From NCBI GenBank assembly GCA_027310845.1, contig DAIDAB010000091.1, positions 1-7,572 on the forward strand: a stretch of 7,572 bases of DNA, in the 5' to 3' direction. The notes under the pieces were generated by a model. It was not told the origin of the DNA and did no database searches. It was given only the letters and a program-made list of their open reading frames with translations. Of the stretch, positions 5,604 to 7,572 are shown in pieces. Both the position numbers and the translations under genes were made by a program. Position 1 is the stretch's first letter. The number at the start of each line of letters is the position of its first letter. The stretch comes from a bacterium (GTDB taxonomy: Archaea; Thermoproteota; Nitrososphaeria; Nitrososphaerales; CADDZS01).

Positions 5604-6164
5604 TCAGATCCAGAGCCCTCCGCCCATACCCATCCCGAACATCCCCATTCCTCCGAGCATTCCCATCATTAACATTGAGTTCATCATCGACCCTTGTGCT
5701 GCTTGTTGTTGTTGCTCATGCGCTTTGACATGACTCTGTAGTTCTTGGTCAGATTTGAACAACAAACCGTCTAATCGGCATATCCTCAAAGATGGATCGA
5801 TATTGTGCACTATTTGCTCCCACATTCTTTCTTCAAACTCATGAGCTGAGTGGAGATCCACAGCCGTGGCGAGCCCGAGAGTTGCAACTCCCTCTATAGC
5901 TGGAATCGCGAGGTCTCGTCCCCAAACCCCTGCGTTGAGCTGTACTTCGAATTTACCACTGGTGCCAGCAACAACAACATCCACATCCCGCACCTTCCCC
6001 AATACAATTCTTTCCATACTTGACTTCCTTGCGTGCAAATCCCAAAAGTTATCTTTAGTGTCCTCAGATTGCACTTTGAACCCCTCTGATTGCAAGAGCG
6101 TTTTGATATGTGTATACACGTCCTTAGGCCCTATGTCCCTTTCTACAAATCCATGTCTTCGCAA
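5604..6164 (-). CDS. Paralogue protein with degenerate C2H2 finger and Met/Gly-rich tail
   Basis: No named family recognised. Three parts are visible. Residues 15-118 are related to the neighbouring gene product at 6227-6622: both have IKxxLQS-acidic-GFKVQ, then a predicted beta-rich section, then a GV-W/K-x3-L-x-I-x-AIE segment and a hydrophobic helix. Residues 129-149 fit the classical C2H2 finger spacing C-x2-[C]-x3-F-x5-L-x2-H-x3-H (Cys129, Phe136, Leu142, His145, His149), but the second cysteine is Asp132. The end (158-186) is a Met/Gly-rich tail with GMGMFGMGMGGG, after a run of four Gln. TTG 6164 is chosen because GGTGA (6172-6176) lies seven bases upstream. A DNA, RNA or protein adaptor role is possible; Met-rich ends also occur in metal-binding or membrane-contact proteins. 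Confidence 0.8.
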   Translation of the reverse strand: MRRHGFVERDIGPKDVYTHIKTLLQSEGFKVQSEDTKDNFWDLHARKSSMERIVLGKVRDVDVVVAGTSGKFEVQLNAGVWGRDLAIPAIEGVATLGLATAVDLHSAHEFEERMWEQIVHNIDPSLRICRLDGLLFKSDQELQSHVKAHEQQQQAAQGSMMNSMLMMGMLGGMGMFGMGMGGGLWI

Positions 6165-6226
6165 CTACTTTTCACCTATTAATCGCTGGAAATTCTGATT
6201 ATGATTCTTGATCTATCGAATTGCGA

Positions 6227-6622
6227 TTAGCTTGCAACAAAAGAGTCTATTCTTTTCAATATCTTGCCTTCGACTTCCAAGTTCCAGAGCATTTCGGGAA
6301 TATCTACTGCGAGGAATACCTCAGACAATAGGAGCGTTTCTATAGCCGTAATGCCCAAGTTCTTGAACCACTTTCCGACACCAATCCTGACAGTAAAATT
6401 ATTTGGTTCTCCATTAACCAGTATGTTGAACGCTCTGTCGGCAGTTATTACATCTCGCAGGAATCCTCCTTTCTGTGCTTGAATCAACGTGCCGTGAGTG
6501 CTCGCAGCAGATGTTTGAACCTTGAAACCATCACTCTGAAGATATTGTTTTATTTCCGTACTCAAAGTATCGAGGTCGGCATTCTTGGCCTCGTATTGCC
6601 TAACTTTTTCTCCCAAGACCAT
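6227..6622 (-). CDS. Conserved-type protein of unknown function, paralogue of the downstream gene
   Basis: A 131-residue protein without a recognised family name. It corresponds to residues 15-118 of the next gene product: IKQYLQSDGFKVQ at 24-36, a short basic QAQKGGFLRDVI section, NFTVRIGVGKWFKNLGITAIE in the middle, and a hydrophobic stretch LLLSEVFLAVDIPEMLW. It lacks the finger and the Met/Gly tail. The pattern resembles a small alpha/beta domain followed by one amphipathic or membrane-contacting helix. ATG 6622 is preceded by a close direct repeat and no Shine-Dalgarno, suggesting a short leader or a leaderless mRNA. It is probably the first gene of a unit continuing to its paralogue (62-base gap) and the mini zinc finger. 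Confidence 0.8.
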   Translation of the reverse strand: MVLGEKVRQYEAKNADLDTLSTEIKQYLQSDGFKVQTSAASTHGTLIQAQKGGFLRDVITADRAFNILVNGEPNNFTVRIGVGKWFKNLGITAIETLLLSEVFLAVDIPEMLWNLEVEGKILKRIDSFVAS

Positions 6623-6623
6623 A

Positions 6624-6642
6624 TCTAATCAATTCTAATCAA
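6624..6642. repeat. Direct repeat next to the start of the paralogue gene
   Basis: TCTAATCAA occurs at 6624-6632 and again at 6634-6642, a 10-base period that puts both copies on one face of the helix. The pair lies directly before the ATG at 6622, where a bound regulator would cover the start of transcription. It may be a regulatory site or chance in A/T-rich DNA. Confidence 0.4.
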
Positions 6643-6693
6643 GCTTATTGCTCAGCATTAAGTATTATGGCGGTGACTTAGACACTTGCACCA

Positions 6694-6887
6694 ATGGGAT
6701 TAAAAGGAGGCCAAGAAATTGCTGCCAGAATTCTGACTCAATCCAAAACCTCTCTGCCACATTGCGCAGTACTCTAAATCCTTCTATTTGATATGATCAT
6801 CTCGGCTCGGAATTATTGTGCTCCAGTTGTTTTAGCTTTCAAAGTGGGGTCTGTTTTTGGGCTCTCGACTCTGCGTTTGATAGTTAG
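6694..6887 (+). pseudogene. Decayed SSSCA1/UPF0148-type zinc-ribbon gene
   Basis: ATG 6694 opens a frame reading MGLKGGQEIAARILTQSK then TSLPHCAVL before a TAA at 6775. This resembles the start of SSSCA1/UPF0148 zinc-ribbon proteins: a Gly/Ile-rich helix, a K-x2-L segment, then HCPxC. After the stop, the neighbouring frame continues with NPSI, a TGA (6789-6791), then YDHLGSELLCSSC (6792-6830), which fits the second half of the same ribbon (a P-[LF] turn, an acidic/Gly turn, then CxxC). The frame stays open to TAG at 6885. The order and spacing fit one ribbon broken by a frameshift and at least one stop codon. The first knuckle has lost its second Cys. It is diverged, so the family assignment is moderate; sequencing error could mimic part of the damage. 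Confidence 0.45.
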
Positions 6888-6916
6888 ACAAATGTACCAA
6901 AGCCCTAATTTAGTGC

Positions 6917-6924
6917 ATATAGAT
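6917..6924 (+). promoter_or_regulatory. Possible TATA box of the 60-codon gene
   Basis: ATATAGAT lies 26-33 bases before the TTG at 6950, the distance expected for a leaderless archaeal transcript starting at or near that codon. Assignment is by position and composition only. Confidence 0.3.
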
Positions 6925-6949
6925 ACTTTGAATGTAGGTTGATAGTGCT

Positions 6950-7132
6950 TTGGAAGGAAAAGTGTTGACATACACCAAGGAACAGCAAAGAACTATTCAG
7001 AGATCGCATGTGTCTGATATTCTGCAAGGCGTTGCGCTCCGCGACGCAGATACTGTCTACGAAGTGCCAAAGATCAGAAAGTACTATGAAGCAATTCATC
7101 AAAGTCTTTTGATAATAGACGAACAATTTTGA
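6950..7132 (+). CDS. Small soluble protein of unknown function
   Basis: A 60-residue acidic/basic protein without Cys, predicted mostly helical: a charged N-terminal helix (TKEQQRTIQRSHVSDIL), a centre GVALRDADTVYEVP, and a C-terminal helix (KIRKYYEAIHQSLLIIDEQF). I do not recognise the family. The mixed charged composition and the regular Tyr/Ile/Leu spacing look like a real protein, unlike the opposite-strand frame. The start is TTG 6950 (an in-frame stop lies at 6935) or GTG 6962. The latter has GGAAGG at 6952-6957, only four bases upstream. It lies downstream of the decayed zinc-ribbon gene on the same strand and ends 141 bases before the convergent membrane-protein gene. Confidence 0.6.
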   Translation: MEGKVLTYTKEQQRTIQRSHVSDILQGVALRDADTVYEVPKIRKYYEAIHQSLLIIDEQF

Positions 7133-7133
7133 A

Positions 7134-7160
7134 TTGGCGTGCCTTCCGATTCAGCGCCAA
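7134..7160. terminator. Hairpin just after the 60-codon gene
   Basis: TTGGCG (7134-7139) pairs with CGCCAA (7155-7160) around a 15-base loop, starting two bases after the stop codon. It may protect or end the transcript. No T-run follows, so an archaeal terminator is not proven. Confidence 0.3.
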
Positions 7161-7273
7161 GGATAGTCTGTTACAGAGTACAACACTGGCTTTGCTAGGG
7201 TAGGGAAGCAGATCTTGGGCAGAAAGTGCGTTGTTCCAGGCAGAGTTTTCAATGGAGGAAAGCTTCGTGCCCA

Positions 7274-7572
7274 CTACCTTTTGACTGTGACCGCGAGGAA
7301 GAACAGTATGAGAATTACGAAATCTATTGCCGTGTATAATAGATCTGTTGTTTGCGCACCCCAGTTGAAGACCAATATGTCTAGATGTCTCACAACAGTC
7401 TTCACAGCGAAAAGCCCAAAAGCTACTGATACAAGTAGAAGTCGTGTCAGATTTGTCTTTCTATAGGCGAGCAGTGTGATTGTAAGCAAAATTACGGCGC
7501 ACCCCCCCACAGCGAGGCTGAGTATCTCATCTAGCTCTGCTCCGACAATTGCTTGAATTCCAGCAGCTGCGA
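7274..7572 (-). CDS. Small multi-helix membrane protein, 5' end beyond window
   Basis: The frame is open from the stop at 7274 to the window edge, so the GTG at 7510 need not be the start. The 99 visible codons begin AAAGIQAIVGAELDEI and continue into three hydrophobic segments: LSLAVGGCAVILLTITLLAY, LTRLLLVSVAFGLFAVKTVV and TAIDFVILILFFLAVTV, ending in the basic VKR. The short RKTN loop between helices 1 and 2 and the three-helix plan resemble small archaeal membrane proteins of unknown function. The family is not certain. A run of seven C (7502-7508) lies in the coding region at the GTG and could be a site of length variation. The gene converges on the 60-codon gene. Confidence 0.7.
   Translation of the reverse strand, partial: AAAGIQAIVGAELDEILSLAVGGCAVILLTITLLAYRKTNLTRLLLVSVAFGLFAVKTVVRHLDILVFNWGAQTTDLLYTAIDFVILILFFLAVTVKR

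Noticed and set aside
5623..5692. Met/Gly-rich coding stretch as a nucleotide repeat array
   Set aside because: The protein is repetitive but no DNA unit repeats cleanly, so it is compositional bias and not a tandem array.
6905..7126. 73-codon minus-strand frame opposite the 60-codon gene
   Set aside because: The plus-strand product has balanced charged helices, while this frame looks like a random complement.
7502..7508. Run of seven C as a phase-variable switch
   Set aside because: The reading frame is open on both sides and seven is short; a sequencing or chance origin is enough without population data.

Overview
The window looks archaeal. The first gene is an Nre-family DNA repair protein, a family known only from archaea. 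Starts are often TTG or GTG, ribosome binding sites are of the short GGTGA/GAGG kind, A/T-rich TATA-like boxes lie upstream of several genes, and tiny zinc-finger proteins are present. An ammonia-oxidiser-related lineage (Nitrososphaerota/Thaumarchaeota) or a neighbouring group fits best, but no gene here fixes the lineage. I see no rRNA, tRNA, insertion sequence, CRISPR array or phage gene.

Layout. Bases 1-879 (+) are the 3' part of the nre gene, which ends in a clear PCNA-binding motif. A small two-helix membrane protein (876-1346, -) converges on it so tightly that both stop codons lie in one CTAG. Upstream of that gene is an 18-bp perfect palindrome with extra half-sites, a likely operator. 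A PRC-barrel protein (1669-2028, +) faces a major facilitator transporter (2187-3470, -), with hairpins between their ends. Bases 3471-3876 hold the transporter promoter and otherwise no convincing gene.

From 6622 down to 3877 five genes run on the minus strand. Two are related proteins of unknown function (6227-6622 and 5604-6164); the second carries an extra C2H2-like finger lacking one cysteine and a Met/Gly-rich tail. Then comes a 40-residue C2HC zinc-finger protein (5398-5520), then a TauE/SafE-family permease (4307-5179) and a DUF1634 membrane protein (3877-4296), a pair often found together. The permease pair is a tight two-gene unit. The three upstream genes may form a second unit, since gaps of 62, 83 and 218 bases separate them from each other and from the permease.

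The right end holds what looks like a broken SSSCA1/UPF0148-type zinc-ribbon gene (6694-6887, +), a short conserved-looking protein of unknown function (6950-7132, +), and a small membrane protein (7274 to past the window end, -). The most interesting items are the finger-bearing paralogue pair with its C2HC mini-protein, the operator-like palindrome, and the decayed zinc-ribbon gene.
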